In this document: positions 1 through 9,302 of the stretch, piece by piece | How positions within the stretch are numbered: position 1 is the first letter of the stretch | Layout of the letters: every line of letters starts with the position of its first letter | Source of the DNA: Gammaproteobacteria bacterium | GTDB taxonomy: Bacteria; Pseudomonadota; Gammaproteobacteria; JABCZS01 | Length of the DNA: 58,227 nt | Reading direction: 5' to 3' | NCBI GenBank assembly: GCA_013289085.1 | Contig: JABDAR010000008.1 | Span: 1 to 58,227 of the forward strand | The notes under the pieces: model-generated | The model's database searches: none | What the model saw: only the letters and a program-made list of their open reading frames with translations | Told to the model about the DNA's origin: nothing | Translations under genes and position numbers: made by a program

Positions 1-519
1 AGCTTTATTTTCTGGATCGTTGAGCGCTAATCCAGCATCACCAATGGTACCGGATACATATATTAAATCACCTACTTCTGCATTAGATCGAAGTAACATT
101 TTATGTTTATCAACAGTTCCGATGATTTGTATGGTAATAGTGAGCGGACCTTGGGTGGTATCACCACCTATGAGTACAACATCATATTCGTTAGCAAGCG
201 CAAATAAACTGTTACTGAATTTTTCTAGCCAAGTTTCATTTGCATTGGGTAAGGTCAAAGCCAAAGTAAACCATCGAGGTTTTGCACCCATGGCTGCAAA
301 ATCGCTTAAATTTACTGCTAATGCTTTATAGGCAATATCTTCAGGAGCACAGTCTTCGAAAAAATGTCGGCCAGAAACCAAAGTATCAACAGAAGTCAGC
401 AGGGTTGCGCCCTCACATTGCCAAACGGCCGCGTCATCGCCAATGCCTTGGATAATTTCTGGATGACCTGAAAATTTAGGGTTAAAATAGCGTTTTATGA
501 TGTCAAATTCGTTTAGCAT
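1..519 (-). CDS. thiL: Thiamine-monophosphate kinase, 5' part only (cut by window start)
   Basis: ThiL phosphorylates thiamine monophosphate to thiamine diphosphate in the cytoplasm, the last step of the cofactor pathway. The minus strand is open from an ATG at 519 to the window edge, giving 173 residues. It begins with the family-typical MLNEFDIIKRY and then has the GDDAA metal/ATP motif at residues 27-31, SVDTLV, a LAVNLSD..AMGA segment and a GGDTT motif. The rest of the gene lies outside the window. It is divergent from purU, with about 33 bases between them. In many gammaproteobacteria thiL follows nusB directly; here purU and two transport genes lie between. Confidence 0.95.
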   Translation of the reverse strand, partial: MLNEFDIIKRYFNPKFSGHPEIIQGIGDDAAVWQCEGATLLTSVDTLVSGRHFFEDCAPEDIAYKALAVNLSDFAAMGAKPRWFTLALTLPNANETWLEKFSNSLFALANEYDVVLIGGDTTQGPLTITIQIIGTVDKHKMLLRSNAEVGDLIYVSGTIGDAGLALNDPENKA

Positions 520-552
520 GATTATGCTATTATAGTAAATAAAAGGATCCTT

Positions 553-1389
553 ATGCAAAACTATCGTCTTATCATTTCCTGCCCGGATCAAACTGGGATT
601 GTCGCTAAAATCAGCGGCCTCATTGCAAAATATGATGGCTGGATCATGGAAGCCGATCAACACTCTGATTTGGAAAATAATTGGTTTTTCATGCGTTATG
701 AAATTAAAATTGATTCCATTAAAAAACATCTGCAAGCCTTTACCGATGAACTGGAAATACTGGCGCATACTTTACAAATACAATGGCAACTTGTCGACCC
801 TACCATTCCTAAAAAAGTATTATTACTGGCAAGCCGCACACCCCATTGTTTAATGGAAATTCTACATCGCGTACAAGCAGGTGATTTATTTTGTAAAATT
901 GAAGCGGTGATTTCTAATCATGCAAACCTACAAACGCATGTTGAACAATACCAAATTCCCTTTCATTTATTGGCAAAACGACCCGATCCCAATATGCTCG
1001 CAGAACTATTTTCTAATTACCAACCCGATGTGATAGTCCTTGCACGTTATATGCAACTCATTCCAGAAGATTTATGCTATCAATATGCAGGTAAAATAAT
1101 TAATATTCATCACAGTTTCCTACCCTCATTTGCTGGCAGTGATCCTTATCAAAAAGCTTTTGATAGAGGCGTAAAGTTAATTGGTGCAAGCTGTCATTAT
1201 GTGACCCCTGATTTAGATGCAGGTCCCATTATCAGCCAAGATGTGATTGCCATCAGCCATCGCGACAGTAAAAATGATCTGATTCGCGATGGCGGAGATA
1301 TTGAAAAAAGTGTATTAGCCAAGGGCTTACGTTATCACTTAGAAGATCGCGTTCTTATCCACGGAAACAAGACGATCGTATTTATTTAG
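553..1389 (+). CDS. purU: Formyltetrahydrofolate deformylase
   Basis: PurU hydrolyses 10-formyl-tetrahydrofolate to formate and tetrahydrofolate, balancing one-carbon pools for purine synthesis. The 278 residues comprise an N-terminal ACT domain (about 1-85, starting YRLIISCPDQTGIVAKIS) and a formyltransferase domain. The catalytic triad of the family is visible: N184 and H186 in INIHHSFLPSF and D222 in TPDLDAGP. The ATG at 553 has an AAGGA ribosome site just upstream. Length is normal for the family. The 3' end overlaps the convergent symporter gene by 51 bases, so the two transcripts would be antisense there. Confidence 0.96.
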   Translation: MQNYRLIISCPDQTGIVAKISGLIAKYDGWIMEADQHSDLENNWFFMRYEIKIDSIKKHLQAFTDELEILAHTLQIQWQLVDPTIPKKVLLLASRTPHCLMEILHRVQAGDLFCKIEAVISNHANLQTHVEQYQIPFHLLAKRPDPNMLAELFSNYQPDVIVLARYMQLIPEDLCYQYAGKIINIHHSFLPSFAGSDPYQKAFDRGVKLIGASCHYVTPDLDAGPIISQDVIAISHRDSKNDLIRDGGDIEKSVLAKGLRYHLEDRVLIHGNKTIVFI

Positions 1390-2610
1390 TAAAGTGGTAA
1401 TGGTAATACTACTACTGACATTAATCGCCGTGATCAATGGATCAGCAATCAAGAAAATAATAATTAAAAATACAAATACACTATCTAAAGGAATGCCAAG
1501 TGGTGTTAATGGGATAGCAAACAAAGCAATCACCGCAATAAATGGTGTGCCGGCCGTTGCAATTGAAAACAACATCGATGAAAACATAATCACCACGACT
1601 AATTCGAAGGAAAGTGGAATTTTAAAAAGAGTCGCAAGTAAAATAGCAATGAATGACACCATAAGCGTCGTTCCTTGTTGATTTAAAAATAATGATAAAG
1701 GAGTAGCAAGTTCAATATAATCCTTAGGAATACGAAACTCTTCATCTAACACTTTGGTTAAAGAGGGAAATGCTGCCAAACTACTGCTCGTCATAAAACC
1801 TATCAATACTGGTTGCTTAACCACATTTAAGACATGAAAAAATGAACGTTTATACACACGGGCAATAAGGTAGATATGGAGCAAAAATACCGCAATAGCG
1901 ACGATAAATAATAATGCTAACATTTTAGTCACATTAGCAATCACAGAAAAACCATGTTCAGCCACAAAATTGCCAAAGATGGCTATCAAAGCAAACGGCA
2001 AGAAATACATCAAACCCGCAATAATAGTGACCACCGCATAATATAGATCATCAAACGATTTGATAGTGCCTTCCGTTGAACGTTTGACAGAACCTAGGGA
2101 GAGCCCTAAAAGGCAAGAGAAAAATAACAGCGGCAGGTAATTGCCTTCAACTATTTTTTGGATAATATTAGGCGCGATAATTTGTTGGATGAAATTCATG
2201 ATAGGACTAGTAACAGCATTATTTGAAACTGACGGCGCGCTGCCACCTTCATCCATCACTAAAATATTACCCACAAATGCTTTAGATTCTTCAGAGATGA
2301 TACCAAAAAAATTGCTAGAGAATCCAGCCAATACGCCTAGGAAAGCAGTAAATAAAATAGCAATGGCCGCGACAGCTAAAAACCGAATCAAAAATTTAGC
2401 CTCATCGCGATTTTTAACCGCTTTAGCAAAAGAGCTAACCATTGAGAAAAAAATCAACGGTAAGATACACATACTGATAGAAGCTAAAAATAAATTACCA
2501 AAGGGTTCAAGGTAAACAATCTGATTCTTGAAAAAAAATCCTGAGAAAATACCTATGAGTAATGCACAAATGAGCGTCCATGGATTGAGCAACCATTCCT
2601 TTTTAAACAT
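1339..2610 (-). CDS. Dicarboxylate/amino-acid:cation symporter (SDF family)
   Basis: This 423-residue inner-membrane protein belongs to the sodium/proton:dicarboxylate-glutamate symporter family (GltP/DctA type). It has about eight hydrophobic segments, the serine-rich re-entrant loop (MTSSSLAAFPSLTKV) and the NQQGTTLMVSF segment in place of the usual NMDGT. The altered NMDGT means the substrate may not be glutamate or aspartate. Its start overlaps the stop of the upstream binding-protein gene by one base (TAATG), which implies translational coupling. The pairing of a periplasmic binding protein with a secondary carrier is unusual. Its 3' end overlaps purU. Confidence 0.9.
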   Translation of the reverse strand: MFKKEWLLNPWTLICALLIGIFSGFFFKNQIVYLEPFGNLFLASISMCILPLIFFSMVSSFAKAVKNRDEAKFLIRFLAVAAIAILFTAFLGVLAGFSSNFFGIISEESKAFVGNILVMDEGGSAPSVSNNAVTSPIMNFIQQIIAPNIIQKIVEGNYLPLLFFSCLLGLSLGSVKRSTEGTIKSFDDLYYAVVTIIAGLMYFLPFALIAIFGNFVAEHGFSVIANVTKMLALLFIVAIAVFLLHIYLIARVYKRSFFHVLNVVKQPVLIGFMTSSSLAAFPSLTKVLDEEFRIPKDYIELATPLSLFLNQQGTTLMVSFIAILLATLFKIPLSFELVVVIMFSSMLFSIATAGTPFIAVIALFAIPLTPLGIPLDSVFVFLIIIFLIADPLITAINVSSSITITTLLNKYDRLVSVDKNAIF

Positions 2611-3404
2611 TATTTCCCCACTCGATGATTAAGATATTGAGAACGCATCGCTTTTAATGTGCCATCATGCTCATACGTGTCTAATAGTAAATTAATCCAA
2701 TACATTAAATGAATATGTTCGGTGTTAATGACAATCGCATCATCAAGTATCCAATCATGTATCTTGGTAAGCGCTAATGATAAAGAAAGTTGTGGCGCAG
2801 CTTTCAATAAAGATTTACCAATATAGTTGTCGGTCACTGCCATATCAATTTTATTATTATCGATATCACTGAGCATTTGGTTTTCATTCGTGTAAGTCGT
2901 TAATTTTGCTTTTGGAAAATAATTTTTTGCAATATCAGCAAAAACCGTACCTTCAAGCGCGCCAATTTTCATATTAGGCTGATTATATTTTTTTATTATT
3001 TTTTCACGGGTGACATCAGTAACGGTTGCATTGTTTCTATTCTCAATAAGGGCTAAATAACTATTATTATAAGGCGCTGAAAACAAAACATACTTACCAC
3101 GCTTAGGTGTACGCGTGATATTAGATATCGCTAATTCTGCTTGTTTACTAGCCACTAAAGCCACCGCTTCATCATGACTATTAGCAATCACGGGGTTTAA
3201 AGTCACTGATAACTCATTAGCAATTTTCAGCGCTAATTCTTTATCAAAGGCATATGTTTGCTTATTGACATCAGGAGACACAAAAGCAACAGTCAATTTG
3301 CCATCTTTAACAATTTCTTGCAAATCATTGCTTAATTGCATGGCAAACGTATTCACACTCAGCAAACAGAAAAAAATGCTATAAATAATTTTTTTACCAT
3401 ACAT
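2610..3404 (-). CDS. Periplasmic amino-acid-type solute-binding protein (SBP_bac_3)
   Basis: This 264-residue exported protein has a signal peptide (residues 1-21, ending NTFA) followed by a family-3 solute-binding fold: DGKLTVAFVSPDVNKQ, the central SNITRTPKRGKYVLFSAPY segment and the IGALEGTVF / DIDNNKIDMAVTDNY hinge motifs. Such proteins normally deliver amino acids to ABC transporters, but no ABC permease or ATPase is nearby. Its stop codon overlaps the start of the SDF symporter by one base. It lies 5 bases after nusB and may be expressed from the rib-nusB operon. Substrate is unknown. Confidence 0.88.
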   Translation of the reverse strand: MYGKKIIYSIFFCLLSVNTFAMQLSNDLQEIVKDGKLTVAFVSPDVNKQTYAFDKELALKIANELSVTLNPVIANSHDEAVALVASKQAELAISNITRTPKRGKYVLFSAPYNNSYLALIENRNNATVTDVTREKIIKKYNQPNMKIGALEGTVFADIAKNYFPKAKLTTYTNENQMLSDIDNNKIDMAVTDNYIGKSLLKAAPQLSLSLALTKIHDWILDDAIVINTEHIHLMYWINLLLDTYEHDGTLKAMRSQYLNHRVGK

Positions 3405-3408
3405 AATG

Positions 3409-3843
3409 CTATCCTTGATTAATTTCCAGGGCGCGCACCTGTTGTGCTAATTTATCGAGCACGCCATTTACAAATTTAAATCCATCAACTGTGCCAAACA
3501 TTTTGGTGAGATCCAAGGCTTCATTGATAATAACCTTATAGGGGATCTGCAAACAATAGACTAATTCATAAGTAGAGATGCGTAATACTGCACGCTCAAT
3601 GGGATCAAGTTCACTGATGCTACGTGACATACAAGGCGTTAACAACTCATCTAATTGCTCATGGTGATTAACAACACCATTGAGTAAATCCGCAAAATAA
3701 TCAGTATCAAACGTCGCATTATTTTTAATGGCTAAGAATTGTGATTGAATCTCGTGTATGGGTGTGCCGCTCATTTGCCATTGATAAATGGCTTGCACTG
3801 CATAACGGCGCGCTTTATGTCGTCCTAAATTATTTTTTTTCAT
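3409..3843 (-). CDS. nusB: Transcription antitermination factor NusB
   Basis: NusB binds boxA RNA with S10 (NusE) to prevent premature termination, especially in rRNA operons. The 144 residues have the all-helical NusB pattern: ARRYAVQAIYQWQMSG near the N-terminus, then LDPIERAVLRISTYEL, PYKVIINEALDLTKMFG and KFVNGVLDKLA at the C-terminus. It overlaps the 3' end of ribH by 14 bases, the usual ribH-nusB arrangement in gammaproteobacteria. Confidence 0.97.
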   Translation of the reverse strand: MKKNNLGRHKARRYAVQAIYQWQMSGTPIHEIQSQFLAIKNNATFDTDYFADLLNGVVNHHEQLDELLTPCMSRSISELDPIERAVLRISTYELVYCLQIPYKVIINEALDLTKMFGTVDGFKFVNGVLDKLAQQVRALEINQG

Positions 3844-4315
3844 GGGGTAACTTCTTGAGTAAATCTATCATTTCTAATAATGCATTTGCACCTTCTGCAC
3901 CTTTATTGCCAGATTTGCCACCTGCACGGTCTAAAGCTTGTTCAACCGTATCTGTAGTCAATACACTCATGATCACCGGCAAATCATGGGCCAAAGATAT
4001 TTGATGCAAACCTTTGATGCTTTCACTTGCTACATATTCAAAATGAGGGGTATCACCACGAATGACACAACCTAAGGCTAAAATGCCTGCATACTTTTTC
4101 TGTGCAGCAATACTTTGTACGGCAATGGGTAATTCCAAGGCACCTGGAACACGAATCACAGTGAGTTCAGAGGCAACCACGCCATGACGTTTAAATTCAT
4201 CAAGTGCGCCCTTTAATAAATTATCAACAATAAGACTATTAAAACGTGACATTACTATCGCAATCGGTTGATTGGGATTCTGATTATGTCCTTCGATGAT
4301 TTGCATGGCATTCAT
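3830..4315 (-). CDS. ribH: 6,7-dimethyl-8-ribityllumazine synthase
   Basis: RibH condenses 5-amino-6-ribitylaminouracil with 3,4-dihydroxy-2-butanone-4-phosphate to form lumazine, the penultimate riboflavin step. Family motifs are present in order: VMSRFNSLIVDNLLKGA, VPGALELPIAVQS, GCVIRGDTPHFEYVASE (substrate-binding and catalytic region) and PVIMSVLTTDTVEQAL with the ALDRAGGKSGNKG loop. The 161 residues are normal for the family. It starts 2 bases after the ribB stop and overlaps nusB. Confidence 0.97.
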   Translation of the reverse strand: MNAMQIIEGHNQNPNQPIAIVMSRFNSLIVDNLLKGALDEFKRHGVVASELTVIRVPGALELPIAVQSIAAQKKYAGILALGCVIRGDTPHFEYVASESIKGLHQISLAHDLPVIMSVLTTDTVEQALDRAGGKSGNKGAEGANALLEMIDLLKKLPHEKK

Positions 4316-4317
4316 AT

Positions 4318-5412
4318 TTATTTCTCCTCAAGTGGTATGTATTCGACAACTTCTAAACCAAAACCGGATAAAGCACTCATTTTTCTTGGACTACTTAAAA
4401 GACGCATTTTACCAACGCCTAAATCTGCTAAAATCTGACTGCCTAAACCAATATGACGCAAGCTCGGCAGCTCCCCGATGTTTTCCTGACTATAAGAAGT
4501 GATTTGTTGTAATAAATCTGTGGCTTGATATTGTTCATTTAAAAATACTAATATACCACCCTCTTTAGCAATATACTCTAAGGCTTTTGCTAAATACCAA
4601 CGTTTGCCACTTGGTTTTAGCATGAGAACATCTACTAAATTTGCTGTTTGCACGCGTACTGGACAAGGGTTTTGCGCATTGATTTCACCTTTAACTAAAG
4701 CACAATGTAATTGTCCCGCAATTTCATCTTTATAAACATATAAATCAAATGGACCAAAATAAGTATCGACTACACTTTGTTCAATGCGTTTAATTTGCTT
4801 TTCGTGTTTTAAACGATAATTAATTAAGTCGGCGATGGTACCGATTTTTAAACCATGGCGTTTTGCAAATTGCTGTAAATCAGGACGACGCGCCATAGTG
4901 CCATCTTCATTTAATATTTCTACAATCACAGCTGCCGGTTCTAAACCTGCAAGTTCAGTTAAATCACAACCCGCTTCGGTATGACCTGCGCGTGATAACA
5001 CGCCACCTTTTCGTGCAATAATGGGAAATATATGACCGGGTTGTACTAAATCTTCAGGTTGTGCATAAGGTGCAACAGCAGCCTTAATAGTTGCAGCGCG
5101 ATCTGCTGCTGAAATTCCTGTTGTTACCCCATGTGCTGCTTCAATAGATACTGTAAAATTAGTGCCTAAACGTGCAGTGTTTTTTTCCACCATAGTGGAA
5201 ATGTTAATCTTTTTGGCACGTTCCTCTGTTAATGTTAAGCAAATCAAACCACGTGCATGATGGATCATAAAGTTTATCGCTTCAGCATCAATAAAGCTTG
5301 CCGCCATAAACAAATCACCTTCATTTTCGCGATCCTCATCGTCCATTAAAATAACCATTTTACCTTGACGAATATCGTCAATGAGTTCTTGGGTACTATT
5401 GAGCTGATTCAT
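4318..5412 (-). CDS. ribB: 3,4-dihydroxy-2-butanone-4-phosphate synthase with degenerate GTP cyclohydrolase II domain
   Basis: The N-terminal domain (about residues 1-200) is an intact RibB, making the four-carbon riboflavin precursor from ribulose-5-phosphate: it has the acidic [10 protein letters not shown] loop and [11 protein letters not shown]. The C-terminal domain aligns with RibA (GTP cyclohydrolase II) by its HCALVKGEI start and [19 protein letters not shown] end. It lacks the zinc-binding cysteine cluster and the EGRGIGL motif, so GTP cyclohydrolase activity is very unlikely. Such RibB-RibA-like hybrids are known in gammaproteobacteria, with a separate ribA elsewhere. I place the start at the ATG at 5412, preceded by AAAGGA; the longer reading frame to 5448 would overlap ribE by 53 bases. 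Confidence 0.93.
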   Translation of the reverse strand: MNQLNSTQELIDDIRQGKMVILMDDEDRENEGDLFMAASFIDAEAINFMIHHARGLICLTLTEERAKKINISTMVEKNTARLGTNFTVSIEAAHGVTTGISAADRAATIKAAVAPYAQPEDLVQPGHIFPIIARKGGVLSRAGHTEAGCDLTELAGLEPAAVIVEILNEDGTMARRPDLQQFAKRHGLKIGTIADLINYRLKHEKQIKRIEQSVVDTYFGPFDLYVYKDEIAGQLHCALVKGEINAQNPCPVRVQTANLVDVLMLKPSGKRWYLAKALEYIAKEGGILVFLNEQYQATDLLQQITSYSQENIGELPSLRHIGLGSQILADLGVGKMRLLSSPRKMSALSGFGLEVVEYIPLEEK

Positions 5413-5989
5413 GTTTAAGTATCCTTTGTACGTAGCGTGCCAATACATCTATTTCTAAATTTAATTCATCACCTACATGTTTGTGCTGCAAGGTGGTATG
5501 TTGCCAAGTATGAGGAATAATATTGATTGTAAATTCACTATTTGTAACAGTGTTTACAGTTAAACTAATGCCTTCTAATGTAACCGAGCCTTTAGCAGCG
5601 ATTAAACTGCTTAAATCTTTAGGCATACTCATGCGTAGCATTCTAGATTGTCCTTGCATACGTATTTCCAGAATCCGACTTAAACCATCGACATGTCCGC
5701 TTACCCAATGCCCACCTAGGCGATCACTTGCTTTTACGCTGCGTTCTAAATTGACAGTATCATTAACATTTAATTTTTTTAAAGCACTACAACGCAAAGT
5801 TTCTTGCGAAAGATCTACACTGAATTCAGTGTTCTGCCATTTGGTGACGGTTAAACAAACGCCGTTAATCGCAATACTCTCGCCTAATTGCACATCATCA
5901 AAATCAGCTGCAACGTTTAATCGTAAATCCGCACCTACGTGCTCTTTGCGAATGATTCTTCCTAAATGTGTGATAATGCCTGTAAACAT
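5396..5989 (-). CDS. ribE: Riboflavin synthase alpha chain
   Basis: This enzyme dismutates two molecules of 6,7-dimethyl-8-ribityllumazine into riboflavin. The 197 residues contain the two tandem lumazine-binding repeats: the first begins MFTGIITHLGRI and has GESIAINGVCLTVT, the second has GGHWVSGHVDGLSRI and KGSVTLEGISLTVN. The 3' end overlaps the start of ribB by 17 bases; the start is 1 base after the ribD stop. Length and order within the rib operon are typical. Confidence 0.97.
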   Translation of the reverse strand: MFTGIITHLGRIIRKEHVGADLRLNVAADFDDVQLGESIAINGVCLTVTKWQNTEFSVDLSQETLRCSALKKLNVNDTVNLERSVKASDRLGGHWVSGHVDGLSRILEIRMQGQSRMLRMSMPKDLSSLIAAKGSVTLEGISLTVNTVTNSEFTINIIPHTWQHTTLQHKHVGDELNLEIDVLARYVQRILKHESAQ

Positions 5990-5990
5990 A

Positions 5991-7037
5991 TTATTTTTTT
6001 ACCTTTACAACATAACAATAATCTTCGCCTATTTGAAAATGCTGTTTTATTTCTAAATTTATCGCTTGCGATAATTGTGTCACCCCCGGTAAAGCACACA
6101 ACCCTCTCGCATCATCACCCATAATTTTAGGGGCTACAAATATATGCCATTCATCAACCAAACCCGCTTGTAAAAATGCGCCATTTAAAATACTGCCCGC
6201 TTCGACTAAAACTTCATTTATTTTTTGTTCGGCTAAGTGGGTTAATACTTTGTGCAAATCTAAGGGCATCACAAAAACTTGTGCGCCTTTATTTTTTAAT
6301 AATGCTATTTTTTCGGAATCATTATTTTCGGTATATATCCAAACTGCGCCTGGCAAAGTAAACAATTTGACATCTAATGGCATTCTTAAATGCGTATCTA
6401 AAATCACACGTATAGGCGGTGACAATATCTCAATATCACGCACGTTTAAACTCGGATTATCAGCCAATACCGTATTAATACTGGTTAAAATCACACAACT
6501 TTGAGCACGTAGTTTTTGGACTAATTCACGGGAAGCCGCACCAGTAATCCACTTGCTTTCACCACTTGCCATTGCAGTACGACCATCTAAACTCATACCT
6601 GTTTTTAAACGAATAAAAGGTCTTTGATGTTGCATACGCATAAAAAAGCCTGGATTTAAAGCTTTCGCTTCAGTTTCACATAAACCATATTCAATATTTA
6701 ATGGCTGTACCAATGGATTTGGATCGGGGATTGCCGCTACAATTCTTGTAATTCCAGCTTTTATTAAGGCATCATAACAAGGCGGAGTTTTACCATAATG
6801 TGTACAAGGCTGTAATGACACATAACAGGTTGCGCCGACTGCATTTTCCTTGGCTTGTGCAAGTGCATTTATTTCTGCATGCGGACCACCTGGAAATTCA
6901 TGCCAACCTTCACCAATTTTTTCACCATTTTTAACTAAGACACAACCGACACGTGGGTTTTCGCGCGTAGTATATAATCCTTTTTTAGCGAGCTCTATGG
7001 CGCGCATCATCCATGAAATATCAGCTTCATTATACAT
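5991..7037 (-). CDS. ribD: Bifunctional riboflavin biosynthesis deaminase/reductase
   Basis: RibD deaminates and then reduces the pyrimidine product of GTP cyclohydrolase II. The N-terminal deaminase domain has the zinc site HAEINAL with PCTHYGKTPPC. The C-terminal reductase domain begins near RPFIRLKTGMSLDGRTA and includes GESKWITG and VLVEAGSILNGAFL. At 348 residues it is slightly short but complete. It abuts nrdR upstream and ribE downstream with no real gaps, so it is part of one operon. Confidence 0.97.
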   Translation of the reverse strand: MYNEADISWMMRAIELAKKGLYTTRENPRVGCVLVKNGEKIGEGWHEFPGGPHAEINALAQAKENAVGATCYVSLQPCTHYGKTPPCYDALIKAGITRIVAAIPDPNPLVQPLNIEYGLCETEAKALNPGFFMRMQHQRPFIRLKTGMSLDGRTAMASGESKWITGAASRELVQKLRAQSCVILTSINTVLADNPSLNVRDIEILSPPIRVILDTHLRMPLDVKLFTLPGAVWIYTENNDSEKIALLKNKGAQVFVMPLDLHKVLTHLAEQKINEVLVEAGSILNGAFLQAGLVDEWHIFVAPKIMGDDARGLCALPGVTQLSQAINLEIKQHFQIGEDYCYVVKVKK

Positions 7038-7493
7038 TTAATTTTCTTGTAAATTCTCAATTTCACGTTGAAAAGCATGGACATCTTCAAAACTTCGATA
7101 CACAGATGCAAAACGCACGTACGCCACTTGATCTATATTTTTTAATTCCTGCATCACCCATTCACCCATTAACAGTGATTGCACTTCTCTTTCACCTGAG
7201 CCTTGTAATTTTTTGCGTATCCGTGATAAGGCTTTTTCCACTTGTTCCGAACCTATTGGACGTTTTTCCAATGCCCGTAAAAAACCACGGCGTAATTTTT
7301 CTTCATCAAAAGGCGCGCGCGAGCCATCACGTTTAATAATACGTGGCAACATTAATTCTGCGGTTTCATAGCTAGTGAAACGTTCTAAACAACGCACACA
7401 TTCACGACGTCTGCGCACTTGTTCGCCATTATCACCGACAAGTCTTGAATCAATAACGCGCGTATCTGGCGCGCTGCAATAAATGCAGTGCAT
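7038..7493 (-). CDS. nrdR: Transcriptional repressor NrdR
   Basis: NrdR represses ribonucleotide reductase genes in response to ATP/dATP bound by its ATP-cone. The zinc ribbon is at the N-terminus (C3, C6, C32, C35 within MHCIYC and ECVRC), followed by the ATP-cone starting [23 protein letters not shown]. The end, [19 protein letters not shown], is diagnostic. The 151 residues are standard. It lies directly between glyA and ribD, the common gammaproteobacterial order. Confidence 0.97.
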   Translation of the reverse strand: MHCIYCSAPDTRVIDSRLVGDNGEQVRRRRECVRCLERFTSYETAELMLPRIIKRDGSRAPFDEEKLRRGFLRALEKRPIGSEQVEKALSRIRKKLQGSGEREVQSLLMGEWVMQELKNIDQVAYVRFASVYRSFEDVHAFQREIENLQEN

Positions 7494-7501
7494 AAAGCCC
7501 C

Positions 7502-8758
7502 CTATTTTGCATAGACTGGAAATTGCTTACACAAGTCTAATACTTTTTGTTTAATTTGCGTTATCAAGGCTTCGTTATTTAAATCTTCTAAAATATCGCA
7601 CATCCAATTGGCAATGTTTTTTGCATGTTCTTCATTAAGACCACGGGTCGTCATGGCAGGTGATCCTATACGTAGACCACTTGTTATAAATGGTGGCGCT
7701 GGATCATTAGGCACAGAATTTTTGTTCACCGTAATGTAAGCACGCCCCAAAGCATTTTCAGAATCTTTACCGGTAATATTTTTATCACGTAAATCCACTA
7801 AAAATAAATGATTATCAGTACCCCCAGAGACCACTTTAAAACCACGCGCAATAAATGTGTCTGCCATTACTTTTGCGTTTTTAACCACTTGTTGTTGATA
7901 AGTTTTAAATTCAGGTAGTGCCGCTTCTTTAAACGCAACAGCTTTTGCAGCAATCACATGCATTAACGGTCCGCCTTGATTGCCAGGGAATACTGCAGAA
8001 TTTATTTTTTTGGCGATTTCGCCATTTTCACGGCAAAGAATAATACCACTCCTCGGGCCACGTAATGTTTTATGTGTAGTAGACGTCGTGACATCAGCAA
8101 TCGGTACAGGATTAGGATACACACCTGCAGCAGCTAAACCTGCAATGTGTGCCATATCGACCATAAAATAAGCGCCCACACTGTCAGCAATTTCGCGAAA
8201 TATTTGCCAATCAATAATGCGAGAATACGCTGAAAAACCTGCAACAATTAATTTAGGTTTATGTTTTTGTGCTAATTCTCGCACATTGTCATAACTAATC
8301 TGTTCGGTTTTTGGATCTAATTCATAACTGACGAACTTATATAATTTCCCAGAAAAGTTTACAGGAGAACCATGCGTTAAATGTCCGCCATGAGCCAAAC
8401 TCATGCCAAGGACAGTATCACCAGGTTCTAATAAAGCCAAATAAACCGCAGCATTGGCTTGTGAACCCGAATGAGGTTGCACATTTGCATAACCTGCATT
8501 AAACAAAGCTTTCACCCTTTCTATAGCCAAGTTTTCAGCCACATCCACAAATTCACACCCGCCATAATAACGCTTACCTGGATAACCTTCGGCATATTTA
8601 TTAGTCAGTAAGGAACCTTGGGCTTCTAATACACGGGGGCTGGCATAATTTTCTGAGGCGATTAACTCAAGGTGTTCTTCTTGTCTGACAGCCTCATTTT
8701 CCATGGCTTGCCATAATTCGGGGTCAAAATCCGCAATATTCATTGTAGAGGGGTACAT
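7502..8758 (-). CDS. glyA: Serine hydroxymethyltransferase
   Basis: GlyA converts serine and tetrahydrofolate to glycine and 5,10-methylene-tetrahydrofolate using pyridoxal phosphate. The 418 residues show the family pattern: [18 protein letters not shown], the [15 protein letters not shown] substrate loop, [11 protein letters not shown], and the PLP-lysine motif [15 protein letters not shown]. The ATG at 8758 is preceded by AAGGAG at good spacing. It is likely the first gene of the glyA-nrdR-rib-nusB run, 8 bases upstream of nrdR. Confidence 0.97.
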   Translation of the reverse strand: MYPSTMNIADFDPELWQAMENEAVRQEEHLELIASENYASPRVLEAQGSLLTNKYAEGYPGKRYYGGCEFVDVAENLAIERVKALFNAGYANVQPHSGSQANAAVYLALLEPGDTVLGMSLAHGGHLTHGSPVNFSGKLYKFVSYELDPKTEQISYDNVRELAQKHKPKLIVAGFSAYSRIIDWQIFREIADSVGAYFMVDMAHIAGLAAAGVYPNPVPIADVTTSTTHKTLRGPRSGIILCRENGEIAKKINSAVFPGNQGGPLMHVIAAKAVAFKEAALPEFKTYQQQVVKNAKVMADTFIARGFKVVSGGTDNHLFLVDLRDKNITGKDSENALGRAYITVNKNSVPNDPAPPFITSGLRIGSPAMTTRGLNEEHAKNIANWMCDILEDLNNEALITQIKQKVLDLCKQFPVYAK

Positions 8759-8805
8759 ATCAGGCTCCTTTCAAGTAAAAATATGCCCTCTATTCTACCT
8801 GATTT

Positions 8806-9285
8806 CTAGCGCGCAATATACTCACAACTGACAACCACCTGACACGGCGTGGTCCCTAAGATCTCTAGATCAAAATAATCCGCAAAACCACCTATTGCCA
8901 CATAACTTTCAGGCGTTAAACGTTGTAAAGGAGAGCGAATATATTCACCATTATCAGTGACAATATTCATATAATTGGCTTGGCATAAATGTTTAGTCAT
9001 TTGGACATGGCATAAAACCGGCAAACCCTCAACGCCAGGCGCATTTTCCACCCGAATTTTTTGGGGTCTACGTAAAGTACTTATGCTCGCAGTAAAAGGC
9101 TTTTCTGTCTCTAAATGTTCCAAAGGCGCATCTGTAGGCCTTGGTGGCACTATTAAATCAAAGGGTGTGGGTGATGCAGTATTTGGCTTAGGTGGTGTTG
9201 TTAAGGTATAAGTATAAGGATCGCCAAGACCTGCAAAAAGGCAAGCCGAATATAATAAACAAAATGCAGCAAAATATTTTTTCAT
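8806..9285 (-). CDS. Exported hypothetical protein
   Basis: I do not recognise this 159-residue protein. It has a clear signal peptide (MKKYFAAFCLLYSACLFA), then a proline/threonine-rich stretch (about residues 25-60, with repeated PxP), then a compact C-terminal part with four cysteines that could form disulfides. It is presumably periplasmic or attached to the envelope. It lies between radA and glyA on the same strand, 17 bases after radA, so it may be co-transcribed with radA. No function can be assigned. Confidence 0.7.
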   Translation of the reverse strand: MKKYFAAFCLLYSACLFAGLGDPYTYTLTTPPKPNTASPTPFDLIVPPRPTDAPLEHLETEKPFTASISTLRRPQKIRVENAPGVEGLPVLCHVQMTKHLCQANYMNIVTDNGEYIRSPLQRLTPESYVAIGGFADYFDLEILGTTPCQVVVSCEYIAR

Positions 9286-9302
9286 GGTTTATTGAGTATA
9301 TC

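Noticed and set aside
1339..1389. The 51-base purU/symporter overlap as a regulatory antisense element
   Set aside because: Convergent 3' overlaps are common in compact genomes and nothing else supports regulation.
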